From assembly GCF_002019595.1 (NCBI RefSeq), contig NZ_KV917369.1, positions 2,380,417 to 2,444,416 of the forward strand: a stretch of DNA of 64,000 bases, in the 5' to 3' direction. The DNA is from Priestia abyssalis. GTDB taxonomy: Bacteria; Bacillota; Bacilli; Bacillales; Bacillaceae_H. The position numbers and the translations under genes are program-made. The notes beneath the pieces were generated by a model. The model was not told the origin of the DNA. It did not search any database and saw only the letters and a program-made list of their open reading frames with translations. Below, one piece after another: positions 1 through 8,367 of this stretch; the stretch's first letter is position 1; each line of letters opens with the position of its first letter.

Positions 1-2
1 TG

Positions 3-911
3 GTTATTTATCCTTTATCGGGACACTGGATTTGGAATGCGGACGGGTGGCTCGCCAAAATGGGTATGAAGGATTTTGCCGGTTCTGCCGTCATTCATGC
101 CATGGGAGGATTTGCCGCTCTTGCGATGGCAAAAGTGCTTGGTCCGCGCAAAGGCAGATTTAACTCTGACGGCAGTGCCAATGTATTTGCACCGAGTAAT
201 ATTCCTCTCGCTTCTTCGGGAGCATTCATTTTATGGTTTGGCTGGTTTGGTTTTAACGCTGGAAGCACATTGGATGCGTCAAGTGCATCGCTCGCTCCTG
301 TTGCCCTTAACACGATGCTCGCGGCGGCAAGCGGGGGAATGGCGGCCTTATTAATCAGTATGAAAAAGTTCGGAAAAGCCGACCCGAGTATGACGATTAA
401 TGGTGTATTGTCCGGATTGGTCGCCATTACAGCGGGGTGTGCGTTCGTCTCACAATGGAGTGCTCTTATCATCGGTGCTGTCGCTGGTATCATTGTCATA
501 TATGCGACCGTATTAATCGATAACATTAGAATTGATGACCCGGTAGGAGCAGTGGCGGTTCATGGATTCAATGGCGTATTTGGCACGATTGCGGTTGGAT
601 TATTCGATGTTTCAGAAGGGCTTTTTACGACTGGATCTGTTTCCCTATTAGCCGTTCAAGTGCTCGGAGCGGCTGTGGTCGCCGTATGGGGATTATTAGG
701 CGGATTATTTATGGCAAAGGTAGCGGAAAAAACAGTAGGGCTGCGTGTAAGTGAACGCGAAGAAGAAGAAGGGCTTGATATGTCTTACCACGGTATTCCG
801 GCTTATAACGAGCTTGAACGCTTTACGGATTTGCCGACAAATCTCTACGATTTTGAGGAAACAACCGGCATTTCGGTCGCTCCGGCAGAAAGAAAAGAGA
901 TGGTCGTATAA
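3..911 (+). CDS. amt: Ammonium transporter Amt, 3' part (gene begins before the window)
   Basis: The frame is open from base 3, so the 5' part lies outside the window. About 302 residues are visible. They match the C-terminal two thirds of Amt/Rh-type ammonium channels: an early VIHAMGG segment, the FGWFGFNAGS helix, the conserved DDPVGAVAVHGFNGVFGT block carrying the pore-lining His, and a hydrophilic tail of about 60 residues. The product is a membrane channel that takes up ammonium or ammonia. The tail is acidic (EREEEEGLDM). In many Bacillaceae a glnK gene lies next to amt; here the gene is followed directly by a terminator, so any such partner would be upstream. Regulation cannot be judged without the promoter. 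Confidence 0.95.
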   Translation, partial: VIYPLSGHWIWNADGWLAKMGMKDFAGSAVIHAMGGFAALAMAKVLGPRKGRFNSDGSANVFAPSNIPLASSGAFILWFGWFGFNAGSTLDASSASLAPVALNTMLAAASGGMAALLISMKKFGKADPSMTINGVLSGLVAITAGCAFVSQWSALIIGAVAGIIVIYATVLIDNIRIDDPVGAVAVHGFNGVFGTIAVGLFDVSEGLFTTGSVSLLAVQVLGAAVVAVWGLLGGLFMAKVAEKTVGLRVSEREEEEGLDMSYHGIPAYNELERFTDLPTNLYDFEETTGISVAPAERKEMVV

Positions 912-940
912 GGATTTATTAATGCAGGGCAAATCGTCAT

Positions 941-981
941 AAAGGAGGGGAGGTGGATGAGTGGTCCACTTCCCCTCCTTT
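941..981. terminator. Bidirectional terminator between amt and the methyltransferase
   Basis: A 17-bp stem (941-957 with 965-981, one G-T pair) with a 7-nt loop starts AAAGGAGGGG and ends CCCCTCCTTT. It lies between two convergent genes and has a T-run on one side and an A-run on the other, so it can serve both. Confidence 0.85.
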
Positions 982-984
982 TAC

Positions 985-1593
985 TTATCTCCTTGGTTTG
1001 AAGGCCGTTACACAAACGGTCAGTTCCGGATGGATATCTTTAAAGTATAGATTAATATTGTTGAAGTCGCATGCTTGCAAATCATCGTGGATTTGTTTAC
1101 CGAACATCCGGGTTTTATTAGCGCTTGCATCGTCTTCACGTGGCTGCATTGTAATCGCGATTTTTCCGCCGGGCTTCATCGCATCATACAAGTTTTGAAG
1201 ACCTTTTCTTGGTTTATTCCAAATGGTGTAATTATTGACAGACAACACTTTATCATATGTCCCGCTCGGTAAATGAACTTTTTCAATATCTCCTAGAAAC
1301 AATTGGACATTTCCCTCCCTGCTCTGTTTTTCAAGGCGCTTTTCCGCTTGGGTTTTCATCGTTTCAGAAACATCCACTCCATCTACATTCAAAGATAGAT
1401 AGTTTTTCATCATATGTTCAATGCTGTAGCCCGGTCCGAATCCGACCTCTAACACATGGTCGCCGGATTGAATGTTTAAGTGAGCGAGGGTCCATTCGTT
1501 AATCTCTTTATTTTCCCACGCCATGATTTTACCGGTAATGACGCCGTAAATTCCCTCTGGTTTACTGAAATTCTTTTTGAATGCCTTAAACAA
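985..1593 (-). CDS. Class I SAM-dependent methyltransferase
   Basis: The 202-residue protein carries SAM-binding motif I (VLEVGFGPG, about residues 48-56), the acidic motif II region (VDGVDVSE) and the motif IV region LSVNNYTIWNKP. This is the Methyltransf_11/25 type fold. The substrate cannot be told; such proteins in Bacillaceae are usually annotated only as class I methyltransferases. The start is TTG at 1593, preceded by an AAGGAGG ribosome-binding site about 9 nt away. The protein is soluble, with no membrane segment. The gene stands alone, convergent with amt, and shares its terminator. Confidence 0.85.
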   Translation of the reverse strand: MFKAFKKNFSKPEGIYGVITGKIMAWENKEINEWTLAHLNIQSGDHVLEVGFGPGYSIEHMMKNYLSLNVDGVDVSETMKTQAEKRLEKQSREGNVQLFLGDIEKVHLPSGTYDKVLSVNNYTIWNKPRKGLQNLYDAMKPGGKIAITMQPREDDASANKTRMFGKQIHDDLQACDFNNINLYFKDIHPELTVCVTAFKPRR

Positions 1594-1875
1594 AGTTGCC
1601 GCCTCCTTTTTTCATTAATGAAGCAACCGCGAGTTGATTAAACCATATCTGCTCAAATAGTTCTTTTCATTTTTATTTATCCTGCTCTAATGGGAAGTAA
1701 ACCTGCAGTTCATTATGGCCGAGGGGCATTAATTAGTTCATTGTGATGGGGCAGAGCGTTTTTATGTTCTTCTAATTTGTTTTCATGATCAAACCTTGCA
1801 AAATCGTTTCATTGCGAAGAAAGTGAAACATATGTACTATTAAATAAAGAAACTTATTTGATTTAAGGTGATAAG

Positions 1876-3141
1876 ATGAAATCAATGTATCCCCGGAAGG
1901 GAAGGGTCATTTTACATGTCGATTGTAATAGTTATTTTGCAAGCTGTGAAATCGCTCAGGACCCCAGCTTGGAAGGGAAACCTGTGGTAGTGGCGGGAAA
2001 CTTGAAAAGAAGCGGACTGATTGTAGCAGCTAATTATGTGGCTCGTGAAAACTTTGGAATTTACACTACCATGCCGTTGTGGAAAGCTCGTCAAAAATGT
2101 CCTGACTTAATTGTGAGAGAGCCTAATTTTGCCCTTTATAGGGAAACATCTGCTAAAATCTTTGACTACTTAGCTCAAATTACTCCCCTAGTTGAGCCAA
2201 CTAGCATTGATGAGGCATATTTAGATATTAGTGATGCTTGGAAAAGAGGACTTGGGACACCTTTGGAAATTGCTGAGTTGATACAAAAGGAGATATTGAC
2301 TCTTTTTAAAATTCCTGTTTCTCTAGGAATCTCGACTTCCAAAGTCCTTAGTAAAATGGCGAGCGATTATAAGAAACCGAAAGGAATTACAGTATTCAGA
2401 AAAAGAGACATTCCTAAAATTTTATGGCCTATGCCCGTACAAGGATTACATGGCTGCGGCAAAAAGACAGCAGAGAAGTTGAATGAAATCGGGATCATGA
2501 CCATTGGCGATTTAGCAAAGGCAAATGAAAAGAGAATAAAGGATTTACTTGGAAAGCATGGTGCCATTTTAAGGGAGTGGGCAAATGGGATTGATCATCG
2601 TCCTGTTGACCCCAATTCAGTTCTCGAATTCAAAACGATAGGTAATAGTACAACTCTTGAAAGAAATACTTCAGAGGAACGAATTCTAATAGGGACGTTA
2701 GAAAAACTGGCTGAATCGGTAAGCAGGAGAATGAAGTCAAAAAAAGTTGTGACTTATAACATTCAAATTACGATTCGCTACAGTGATTTTACAACGATTA
2801 CGAGGAGCCGAACCCTTCTAAATCCTGTTTCCGATGCAGCTGACCTTTTAAACAGTGCCGTACACCTGTTCAAGAAACATTGGGAAGGGGATAGTGTTCG
2901 GTTACTAGGGATTTCAGCCCATCATGTTATGGATCAAAAGGAGTCAACAAAGCAATTGGATTTGTTTGGTTATGAGGAAGAAGCAAAAGAAGTTGAAAAG
3001 AAGGCGCCGCTGCATAAAGCATTAGACACATTAAAGTTAAGATATGGCGAAAGCATTATTCAGAGTGGAGCTGAGTTAGCTCAAAAACAAGAAAAAAGTA
3101 TTGCAGAGAAGTTTAAATCAAGGTTTGATGCTAAAAATTAA
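1876..3141 (+). CDS. dinB: Y-family DNA polymerase IV (DinB/YqjH type)
   Basis: The 421-residue protein begins with the catalytic motif VILHVDCNSYFASCE (first metal-binding Asp), has the second acidic motif SIDEAYLDIS, an HhH region (GLHGCGKKTAEKLNEIG) and a little-finger domain. Near the C-terminus KQLDLFGY is a clear sliding-clamp binding peptide (QLxLF). It performs error-prone bypass synthesis of damaged DNA. Length and motifs match YqjH/DinB of B. subtilis rather than the shorter UvrX. The start is ATG with AAGGTGAT upstream. The gene stands alone, and a decayed gene starts right at its stop codon. I found no convincing LexA box in the 280-bp upstream region. Confidence 0.93.
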   Translation: MKSMYPRKGRVILHVDCNSYFASCEIAQDPSLEGKPVVVAGNLKRSGLIVAANYVARENFGIYTTMPLWKARQKCPDLIVREPNFALYRETSAKIFDYLAQITPLVEPTSIDEAYLDISDAWKRGLGTPLEIAELIQKEILTLFKIPVSLGISTSKVLSKMASDYKKPKGITVFRKRDIPKILWPMPVQGLHGCGKKTAEKLNEIGIMTIGDLAKANEKRIKDLLGKHGAILREWANGIDHRPVDPNSVLEFKTIGNSTTLERNTSEERILIGTLEKLAESVSRRMKSKKVVTYNIQITIRYSDFTTITRSRTLLNPVSDAADLLNSAVHLFKKHWEGDSVRLLGISAHHVMDQKESTKQLDLFGYEEEAKEVEKKAPLHKALDTLKLRYGESIIQSGAELAQKQEKSIAEKFKSRFDAKN

Positions 3142-3480
3142 GTGAAGCAAGTAAAAATAACAATATGTGATGGTGAGAAAGTAAAGGCAGCAATTAGTGT
3201 TTTGTATGATTATCTAGTATTTAGTAGCTACGATGAAATTGTATGAAGATTGTTCACGTATTAAGGCTGAATTGTTCCCGATGCTAAAATATAGCTCGCA
3301 AAAAGAATTAAAAGGGGTATTGACTCTCTTCAATATACATTCAAGAATGTCTCAGATATCTTTGAAAATAACGATTGCGAGCTAGTTATTAAATATGTCA
3401 ATAATTATTTTAATGGAGTTAAAAAAGGGAATATAGAGATCTCCAAGCTAAGTGACTTATTTTTATTAAGCCCATCTTAA
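3142..3480 (+). pseudogene. Frameshifted remnant of an unrecognised gene
   Basis: Three open stretches in successive frames read as one protein. 3142-3243 gives VKQVKITICDGEKVKAAISV and onward to YDEIV. 3248 to about 3310 continues EDCSRIKAELFPMLKYSSQKEL. About 3310-3480 returns to the first frame and ends KLSDLFLLSPS. The stops at 3244 and beyond are bypassed only if two single-base indels are assumed. I do not recognise the family. It could be the decayed partner of the polymerase gene, since it starts immediately after the dinB stop, but nothing in the sequence proves that. Confidence 0.45.
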
Positions 3481-3587
3481 ATCTACAGCTAAAATAAATT
3501 ATATGTAAAAAATCATATAAACTCCCTACGCATCTTCCTAACACCATTTAAGCTAAGCGCTACTGTGAATTTGAAAGAAGGTTGATT

Positions 3588-3616
3588 AAAAATCTTGTAT
3601 AAAATGCAGGATTTTT
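3588..3616 (+). terminator. Hairpin terminator after the remnant
   Basis: AAAAATCTTG (3588-3597) pairs with CAGGATTTTT (3607-3616) with one mismatch, followed by a T-rich stretch. A related hairpin follows the nat gene at 14143-14171. Confidence 0.5.
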
Positions 3617-3718
3617 CTTGTTCAGCAATCGAGCCATTTAATAGAGTAGGTTAACGAAGGCAGGTTAATTGATGATATTATTAAATAAATCTAATTTTAT
3701 TTAAGGAGATTTATTGCT

Positions 3719-4078
3719 TTGGATGCAAAATGTATTAAATTCAATGAATTCGGTAATCCCCAAGATGTGTTAAAGATTGAATATAGAAGTATTCAACCAC
3801 CTAAGGATAATGAAGTCCTTGTGCGTATGTTAGCTCGGCCGATTAATCCCTCTGATTTAATACCGATTAGAGGTTCTTATTCCCATCGGATTTCTTTACC
3901 AAATGTTCCTGGTTATGAAGGAGTTGGCATTGTAGAAGACGTGATTGAATATGGAAAATTGAAGGAGCACCTTGCTCATCAATTCCCTAAAGATATAGAA
4001 GAGTACAGTAATGGTAAAAATGATTTTGTGAAAAAATTAGAACAAAGAGCAGTTGAGAAGCAAAAAAATAAAATCTAA
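3719..4078 (+). pseudogene. Chimeric ORF: alcohol dehydrogenase N-terminus joined to a GrpB/UPF0157 C-terminus
   Basis: The 119-residue ORF starts at TTG 3719 behind AAGGAG. Residues 1 to about 74 are the start of an MDR-type zinc-containing alcohol dehydrogenase or quinone reductase (INPSDLIPIRGSY, then VPGYEGVGIVEDV). Instead of the catalytic and Rossmann domains, residues about 76-119 (GKLKEHLAHQFPKDIEEY, then GKNDFVKKLEQRAVE) look like the extreme C-terminus of GrpB/UPF0157 proteins. The join near base 3940-3947 is in frame. The simplest reading is an internal deletion that fused two neighbouring genes, leaving a product unlikely to have either activity. A real new two-part protein is possible but improbable. 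Confidence 0.7.
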
Positions 4079-4287
4079 TTATAAATTTCTGTTCTTCAAC
4101 AAACGGGCGAAAGAATTGAACAACGATGAACTGTTTTAGCAGTCCATTTTTCTTGGCCACTAATCAATTAAATGGAAGGTGAGTTTAACAAGGAATGGCA
4201 AATAAAAACACTTGTGCTTCCTAAATAATTCCAAAATGAAATGATTTAGATTATAATACATCTATTATTATTTCTAAGGGGATTTTT

Positions 4288-5103
4288 ATGGAGTTAATTA
4301 CAGGTAAGGTTATAATAATATCTCTATTTTTAGTGATCATTACTATGATTGAAACATTGGCGTATTCAATAAGAATTTCAGGAGCAAGAGTAAAATTAAT
4401 TGCAACTGCATTATCATTGTTTAGTACACTGGTAATTATTTCAAGGTTTTCTACGATGATTCAACAACCTCTAACAGCAAAACTTATTGCAGAAGCACCT
4501 GACTTAAACAAATTACACTACATAGAGGAACAATATAGGATTTTAATTGGGGTAACTTCTATTGGAGTACTATTGGGAATACTTTTTTTCCCGACGTTCA
4601 TCAATATCTTTTCAAGAGCCATTGTTCAACTTTCAAACCAACGTGGTTCAATCATTGCACTTTTTGTTAATCAAATGAATCGAAATAGTATCAGAAAGAT
4701 ATTTATGTGTTTTACGCTACCAAGATTTACATATCTAAAGGGAATTGCGTTAAAAACCATTCCAAAGCGACTCTTTGTGATTAATGTCATTATTTCTGCT
4801 GTATTTACCATTGGGGTACTATCTTCCATTTACGCATCAATGTTAGTGCCTAAAGATTATGCTCAGGCGGCATTAATGTCATCTGGGATTATAAATGGTA
4901 TCGCAACTATTTTATTGACATTATTTATTGACCCTAAAGCTTCCGTATTAGCTGATAGAGTAATGAAAAAACAAACGGATTATATTTACTTAAAAAGTTA
5001 CTCGTTGACGATGATTAGTTCTAAATTTTTAGGTACAATTATGGCTCAATTACTGTTTATCCCTGCGGCATATTATGTAGCTTGGTTTGCTAAGTGGATT
5101 TAA
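4288..5103 (+). CDS. amj: Lipid II flippase Amj
   Basis: A 271-residue membrane protein with about six hydrophobic segments. The start MELITGKVIIISLFLVII is followed by the conserved ETLAYSIRISG and ATALSLFSTLVIISR stretches, and the middle part has LPRFTYLKGIALKTIP. These are features of Amj (YdaH), the alternate lipid II flippase that can replace MurJ in B. subtilis. It moves lipid-linked peptidoglycan precursors across the cytoplasmic membrane. The length equals the family norm. In B. subtilis amj responds to envelope stress (sigma-M); I did not find a clear sigma-M promoter here. The gene stands alone and is intact although its neighbours are decayed. Confidence 0.9.
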   Translation: MELITGKVIIISLFLVIITMIETLAYSIRISGARVKLIATALSLFSTLVIISRFSTMIQQPLTAKLIAEAPDLNKLHYIEEQYRILIGVTSIGVLLGILFFPTFINIFSRAIVQLSNQRGSIIALFVNQMNRNSIRKIFMCFTLPRFTYLKGIALKTIPKRLFVINVIISAVFTIGVLSSIYASMLVPKDYAQAALMSSGIINGIATILLTLFIDPKASVLADRVMKKQTDYIYLKSYSLTMISSKFLGTIMAQLLFIPAAYYVAWFAKWI

Positions 5104-5124
5104 TGAGTTCTTGTTCGACTAATA

Positions 5125-5158
5125 GGGGCATTTCTTCGATAAAGGGTGCCGCCTTTTT
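5125..5158 (+). repeat. Hairpin repeat copy 1 (degraded GGCGC element), terminator-like, behind amj
   Basis: GGGGCATTTCTTCGATAAAG leads into GGTGCC and a T-run. The arms GGCATTTCTT and AAAGGGTGCC pair with G-U pairs. It belongs to a group of similar elements at 6550, 9254, 9774/10696, 14211, 15434 and 16298. Confidence 0.5.
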
Positions 5159-5247
5159 ATTGAACAAACGAAGGTAGGTTGGATTAACAAGGATAATAGC
5201 TCTTTCTTGAAGAATAAGGGAAAAAAGACTTTATACAGGGGGAGAGT

Positions 5248-5606
5248 TTGATGGAACATTCATCACTTGAAGAACATATCCTTCATCTTGAAAAGCAATT
5301 AATGAGTTATGATTATAAAGAATTAGACGAGCATCTTGCATATGATTTTTTGGAATTTGGAAGCTCTGGAAATACATATAGTAAAAAAGCACAGCTTGAT
5401 GCAGTTAGAAATATAGCTACCACTAGTTCCATACGATTCACAGTAACAGATTTTAATATTAAATTATTAGCACCCGATGTTCTATTTGCGACGTATCGAA
5501 CATTTAGACAAACGATAGTAAACTTGCATTACGAAGTTCCATTTGGAAATTAACCGATGGTAAATGGAAAATGGTATTCCATCAGGGAACTCCAACTACA
5601 AAATAG
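5248..5606 (+). pseudogene. DUF4440/NTF2-like protein, frameshifted
   Basis: The first frame (ATG 5248, behind GGGGGAG) encodes a DUF4440-type SnoaL/NTF2-like fold: LEKQLMSYDYKELDEHLAYD, then FLEFGSSGNTYSKKAQ and LAPDVLFATYRTFRQT. It stops at 5553 with an aberrant tail. Shifting frame near 5511-5517 restores the expected end DSKLALRSSIWKLTDGKW followed by MVFHQGTPTTK, stop at 5606. So one indel has broken a gene of about 120 codons. The family are small single-domain proteins of mostly unknown substrate. A sequencing error in the T/A-rich context would be the alternative. Confidence 0.75.
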
Positions 5607-5647
5607 TAAATTTCCTTCAAAAATAAAACACAGGCGTTAGAATGTAA

Positions 5648-6142
5648 AGAATTGTACTTAAATGGTGGCAAGAGTTGGAAAAAAGGGGTTGCGGCAGCGA
5701 TCCTTATACCCCGCAAGCATGCCCTGCTTGCGGGAAACGGAACAAAGTCCGTTCACGAAACTATCGCTGTGTCTGCGGGTATGAACAGTATCGGGACGTC
5801 CATGGTGCGGGGAATACCTTATCCCAGTATCTGCACGGGAAGTTCCTAAAAGTGATGGTGACCAGCATCACGTATCTACAGCCTGTATAGGCATAGTAGA
5901 CGGGTAGAATCGCCCCGGGGAGAGGTGCCTCCTAATTCGGAGCTCTCCCCCTGTTGCTTCCGGTGGCAGCAAGCAGTCGGGAGACTCCTTGCGTCAAGAC
6001 CACTGCTTCCGTATGGGAGCGTCAGTCCTTGAGAAAGACGAGGGTGTCGTGTACACCTATGGACATCGTCCAGCCTCTAATTTCGAGGGGATCGACAAGA
6101 AACCCCCACCTCAAGCGAGAAGCGATAGATGGGGGAGGTTCA
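5648..6142 (+). mobile_element. tnpB: IS200/IS605-type element remnant: 3' end of tnpB plus right end
   Basis: The open frame 5648-5890 encodes only the C-terminal zinc-ribbon part of a TnpB/IS1341-type protein: KWWQELEKRGCGSDPYTPQA, CPACGKRNKV, CVCGYEQYRDVHGAGN (two CxxC-type pairs and the final conserved Asp-containing motif). The RuvC core that would precede it is gone; a stop lies at 5645. Downstream, 5891-6142 is structured GC-rich sequence, unlike its surroundings. It ends in a hairpin (CCCCC at 6103-6107 with GGGGG at 6131-6135) and TTCA, as is typical for the right end of this family. No tnpA is present, so the element cannot move by itself. Confidence 0.8.
5891..6142 (+). ncRNA. Candidate omega RNA of the tnpB remnant
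   Basis: In IS200/IS605 elements the region between the end of tnpB and the right end is transcribed as a structured guide RNA whose guide is the flanking host sequence. This stretch has the right position and is GC-rich, with inverted segments (GGGGAGAGGTGCCTCC near 5918; GGAGCTCTCCCCC near 5939). If made, its guide would begin at 6143 (TATTCAAGGAGG), which is the ribosome-binding region of the next gene. Whether it is expressed is not known, and no intact TnpB lies in this window. Confidence 0.35.
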
Positions 6143-6162
6143 TATTCAAGGAGGTTATTTAA

Positions 6163-6480
6163 ATGAAATCTAGTAAATCAATAGTGTGGATTAATGTATT
6201 TACTGCGAAACCAGGCAAACTAGATGAATTGGTTACTATCCAAGCTGAAGAATTACTTAACTTTAAGGGTAAAGGTGTTCCTGGTTGGATTAGTAGTCGC
6301 TGGCATCGTTCTGTCGATAGTAACAAGGCAATTATGATAACTACCTTTGAGAGTATTGAATTTCATAAAAGTTGGTTAGAAAAAACTGACTTCTCGGAAC
6401 ACCTAAACAGGATTAAACATCTAATTGAAGGAGCAGAAGGTGGGTACTACACGTTGGTGGAAAACATTGAAAACTTATAA
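6163..6480 (+). CDS. Antibiotic biosynthesis monooxygenase (ABM) domain protein
   Basis: The 105-residue protein begins IVWINVFTAKPGKLDELVTI, typical of the dimeric alpha-beta barrel ABM fold, and contains GWISSRWHRSVDSNKAIM and a C-terminal helix. Members are small heme-degrading or quinone/polyketide monooxygenases, often of unknown substrate. The heme-degrading IsdG type needs an Asn and a His at defined places that I cannot confirm. The start codon has AAGGAGG 8 nt upstream, directly abutting the right end of the IS605 remnant, so the element inserted a few bases in front of this gene and left its translation signals intact. Confidence 0.75.
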   Translation: MKSSKSIVWINVFTAKPGKLDELVTIQAEELLNFKGKGVPGWISSRWHRSVDSNKAIMITTFESIEFHKSWLEKTDFSEHLNRIKHLIEGAEGGYYTLVENIENL

Positions 6481-6549
6481 ATCACCTAAATTATAATCTT
6501 TTGTTTTAAATAGGCGGATAAAGAAATATTACTTTACTTATTATGTAAT

Positions 6550-6578
6550 CGGGCGCTCTTCTTAAAGAAGGCGTCTTT
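6550..6578 (+). repeat. Hairpin repeat copy 2 (GGCGC element)
   Basis: CGGGCGCTCTTCTTAAAGAA followed by GGCGTCTTTATT forms a stem-loop with a T-rich tail behind the ABM gene and in front of the 3' end of the convergent merR gene. It probably serves as a terminator. Confidence 0.55.
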
Positions 6579-6643
6579 ATTAATAGACGACTACATTTTC
6601 CAGTGGACTTCTGAGCAATTACTCGACGAAATTCTTTTTGGGG

Positions 6644-7396
6644 TTATTCTTTTTCATAATGAAGAATGGCTTCTTCCATGAAAAGTATTACTTCTTTGTT
6701 AACTGGATACAAATTCAAATTAGCAGAAATTTCTTCTGATTTACGCGCTTCCCAGAACTTGTTGACTAATGCTGTATTTCCCATAAAAGTTTCATTGGAT
6801 AAAAGCAGTGTATCCTGTGCAATCAATCGACCTTCTCGAGAGTCAGGTTTTTTCCTTTCCTCTAAGCATATCTCGATTCGCTTAATCAAATTAATCCACT
6901 TCGCCATTTGATCTGGGTCGCTCTCCATTTTTGGAAGTTGTTCGGCTAACGCTGCTCGCTCCTCTTCGTTGAATAATTTTTCCATTACCTTCTGCTTTCT
7001 TTGCTGTTTCAAGGATTGATCTTCTTCTGAGAGGAGTGGCAATAACTGATCCCAATGAATATCACCTTCCAGTTTTATCGTGTTCAAAAGTGTATTGGTA
7101 TAATCTAGTGATTGTTGTAACAGTTTGATATCATGTTCAAGCTGATCTTTATGTACGGCAAGAGTTTTTTGAATGGTGATCCGGCTAATAATTTTTTTGA
7201 TATCCTCTAACGACATGGAAGTAGCTTTTAGTAGTAGAACCTTTTCTAGCAGCAACATATTTTCAGGGGTATAATATCGCTTTCCGTTATCCTCTTTCAT
7301 TGCAGGTTCCACCAGCCCGATTTGGTCATAATAGCGAAGGGTTCGTAGTGAAAGATTTAGTTTTTTTGAAACCTCTCCTGTTGAAAAATAAGTCAT
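6644..7396 (-). CDS. MerR-family transcriptional regulator
   Basis: The 250-residue protein has the MerR winged helix at its N-terminus (STGEVSKKLNLSLRTLRYYD, then QIGLVEP and KRYYTPENM). A dimerisation coiled coil follows (about residues 75-120), and then a long C-terminal region (about 130-250) that may bind an effector. It lacks the short Cys-containing metal-binding loop of the MerR/CueR class, so a multidrug or stress ligand is more likely than a metal. It is divergent from a CPBP protease gene, and the shared region holds a dyad between promoter elements 19 bp apart (see 7422-7452). Confidence 0.88.
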   Translation of the reverse strand: MTYFSTGEVSKKLNLSLRTLRYYDQIGLVEPAMKEDNGKRYYTPENMLLLEKVLLLKATSMSLEDIKKIISRITIQKTLAVHKDQLEHDIKLLQQSLDYTNTLLNTIKLEGDIHWDQLLPLLSEEDQSLKQQRKQKVMEKLFNEEERAALAEQLPKMESDPDQMAKWINLIKRIEICLEERKKPDSREGRLIAQDTLLLSNETFMGNTALVNKFWEARKSEEISANLNLYPVNKEVILFMEEAILHYEKE

Positions 7397-7421
7397 GGGA
7401 ACAATTCCTCCTAAAAAATGC

Positions 7422-7452
7422 TTGCAGGTTACGTTACGTCACCATTTATGCT
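7422..7452 (+). promoter_or_regulatory. MerR-type promoter with operator dyad driving the CPBP gene
   Basis: TTGCAG (7422-7427) and TATGCT (7447-7452) are separated by 19 bp, the overlong spacer typical of MerR-regulated promoters. The spacer holds the dyad GGTTACGT-T-ACGTCACC (7427-7443, one mismatch). This fits a promoter twisted open by the adjacent MerR protein. It is predicted, not shown. Confidence 0.6.
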
Positions 7453-7489
7453 AAATGTATCATACTTAAAGTTTAGGGGGAAGCTTAGT

Positions 7490-8185
7490 TTGAAGAAAGA
7501 TATATTTTCATCGATGGAATGGACGTATAGGGAGATTAGTCTATTACTCTTGCTCACACTCGTTATTGTTCCTATAGGGATTGAGTTTTTATTGCATGAT
7601 TTTCTGTACCAAGTATTTCAGAATAGTCTTTATTCTGGAACTATTACAGGCTTTGTGATGGCAACTGTGTTTACGCTAGGAGTATATTTTATTTCCTTAA
7701 GACCGCATCGTTTGGAGTGGAATGTAGTAGGGCTGCAATCTTTTTCTAGAAACTATTGGAAGTGGATGATAGTTTGGACGGTTGTTTTAATAGCATCAAG
7801 TTTACTGATATTAACATTGATGGACCTCCTCCAGATCGGAGTGGAGAACAAGAAAACAGAGTCATTGAAGGAAAATATGACGTGGTTCACATTTAGCATT
7901 GGATTTATATCAGCAGCTATAATTTCTCCGATTTATGAGGAAATCTTTTACCGTGGCTTCCTCTATAAATGGATCAGAATAAAATGGGGAGTAGGTGCCG
8001 GGATATCACTTAGCTCTCTTATTTTTACAATTGTTCACATTCCAACTTACAATACCCTGCCTGTAAATTTTATTTCTGGAGTAATATTTGCTTGGACATA
8101 TGAAAAGTCGGGTTCCATTTTACCTGGAATGATTATTCATGGAACGTTTAATGGTATTGCGGTTATTCTTACGGCCTTAACATAA
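7490..8185 (+). CDS. CPBP-family intramembrane metalloprotease
   Basis: The product is a multi-pass membrane protein of 231 residues from the TTG at 7490. The Abi/CPBP motifs are present: SPIYEEIFYRGFLYKW (EExxxR) and FTIVHIPTYN (catalytic His), then PGMIIHGTFNG. Family members are Rce1-like membrane proteases or bacteriocin self-immunity proteins. An upstream ATG at 7418 is in frame, but the codons between would overlie the MerR-type promoter, and TTG 7490 has GGGGG 9 nt upstream, so I prefer the later start. The gene is divergent from merR and probably controlled by it. Its substrate is unknown. Confidence 0.85.
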   Translation: MKKDIFSSMEWTYREISLLLLLTLVIVPIGIEFLLHDFLYQVFQNSLYSGTITGFVMATVFTLGVYFISLRPHRLEWNVVGLQSFSRNYWKWMIVWTVVLIASSLLILTLMDLLQIGVENKKTESLKENMTWFTFSIGFISAAIISPIYEEIFYRGFLYKWIRIKWGVGAGISLSSLIFTIVHIPTYNTLPVNFISGVIFAWTYEKSGSILPGMIIHGTFNGIAVILTALT

Positions 8186-8298
8186 AATATTGTTATTCAA
8201 AAATTATATTTCCTCCGGATTGAACTAGTATAAAGCTATTTTCTTACCGTACTGATATTATACTGTTCAAGAAGGAAGTAGTAATCGATAAAGAGTAA

Positions 8299-8334
8299 AA
8301 AACAGCTGGCTTAGATGGATGAGCCAGCTGTTTT
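8299..8334. terminator. Bidirectional terminator
   Basis: A perfect 13-bp stem AAAACAGCTGGCT (8299-8311) / AGCCAGCTGTTTT (8322-8334) sits between the convergent CPBP gene and the sigma-factor pseudogene. Confidence 0.9.
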
Positions 8335-8367
8335 CTTTTGTCTGATTGATAGAGTGAGAACTGCGAT

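Noticed and set aside
95..526. Minus-strand frame of 143 residues inside amt
   Set aside because: Antisense shadow of the transporter gene, with no start signal or family sign.
1810..1850. GAAACATATGTAC upstream of dinB as a LexA box
   Set aside because: Only about half of the consensus CGAACRNRYGTTYC positions match; not better than chance in AT-rich DNA.
7418..7489. Upstream ATG as start of the CPBP gene
   Set aside because: These codons overlie the MerR-type promoter and dyad and have no ribosome-binding site; TTG 7490 is better.
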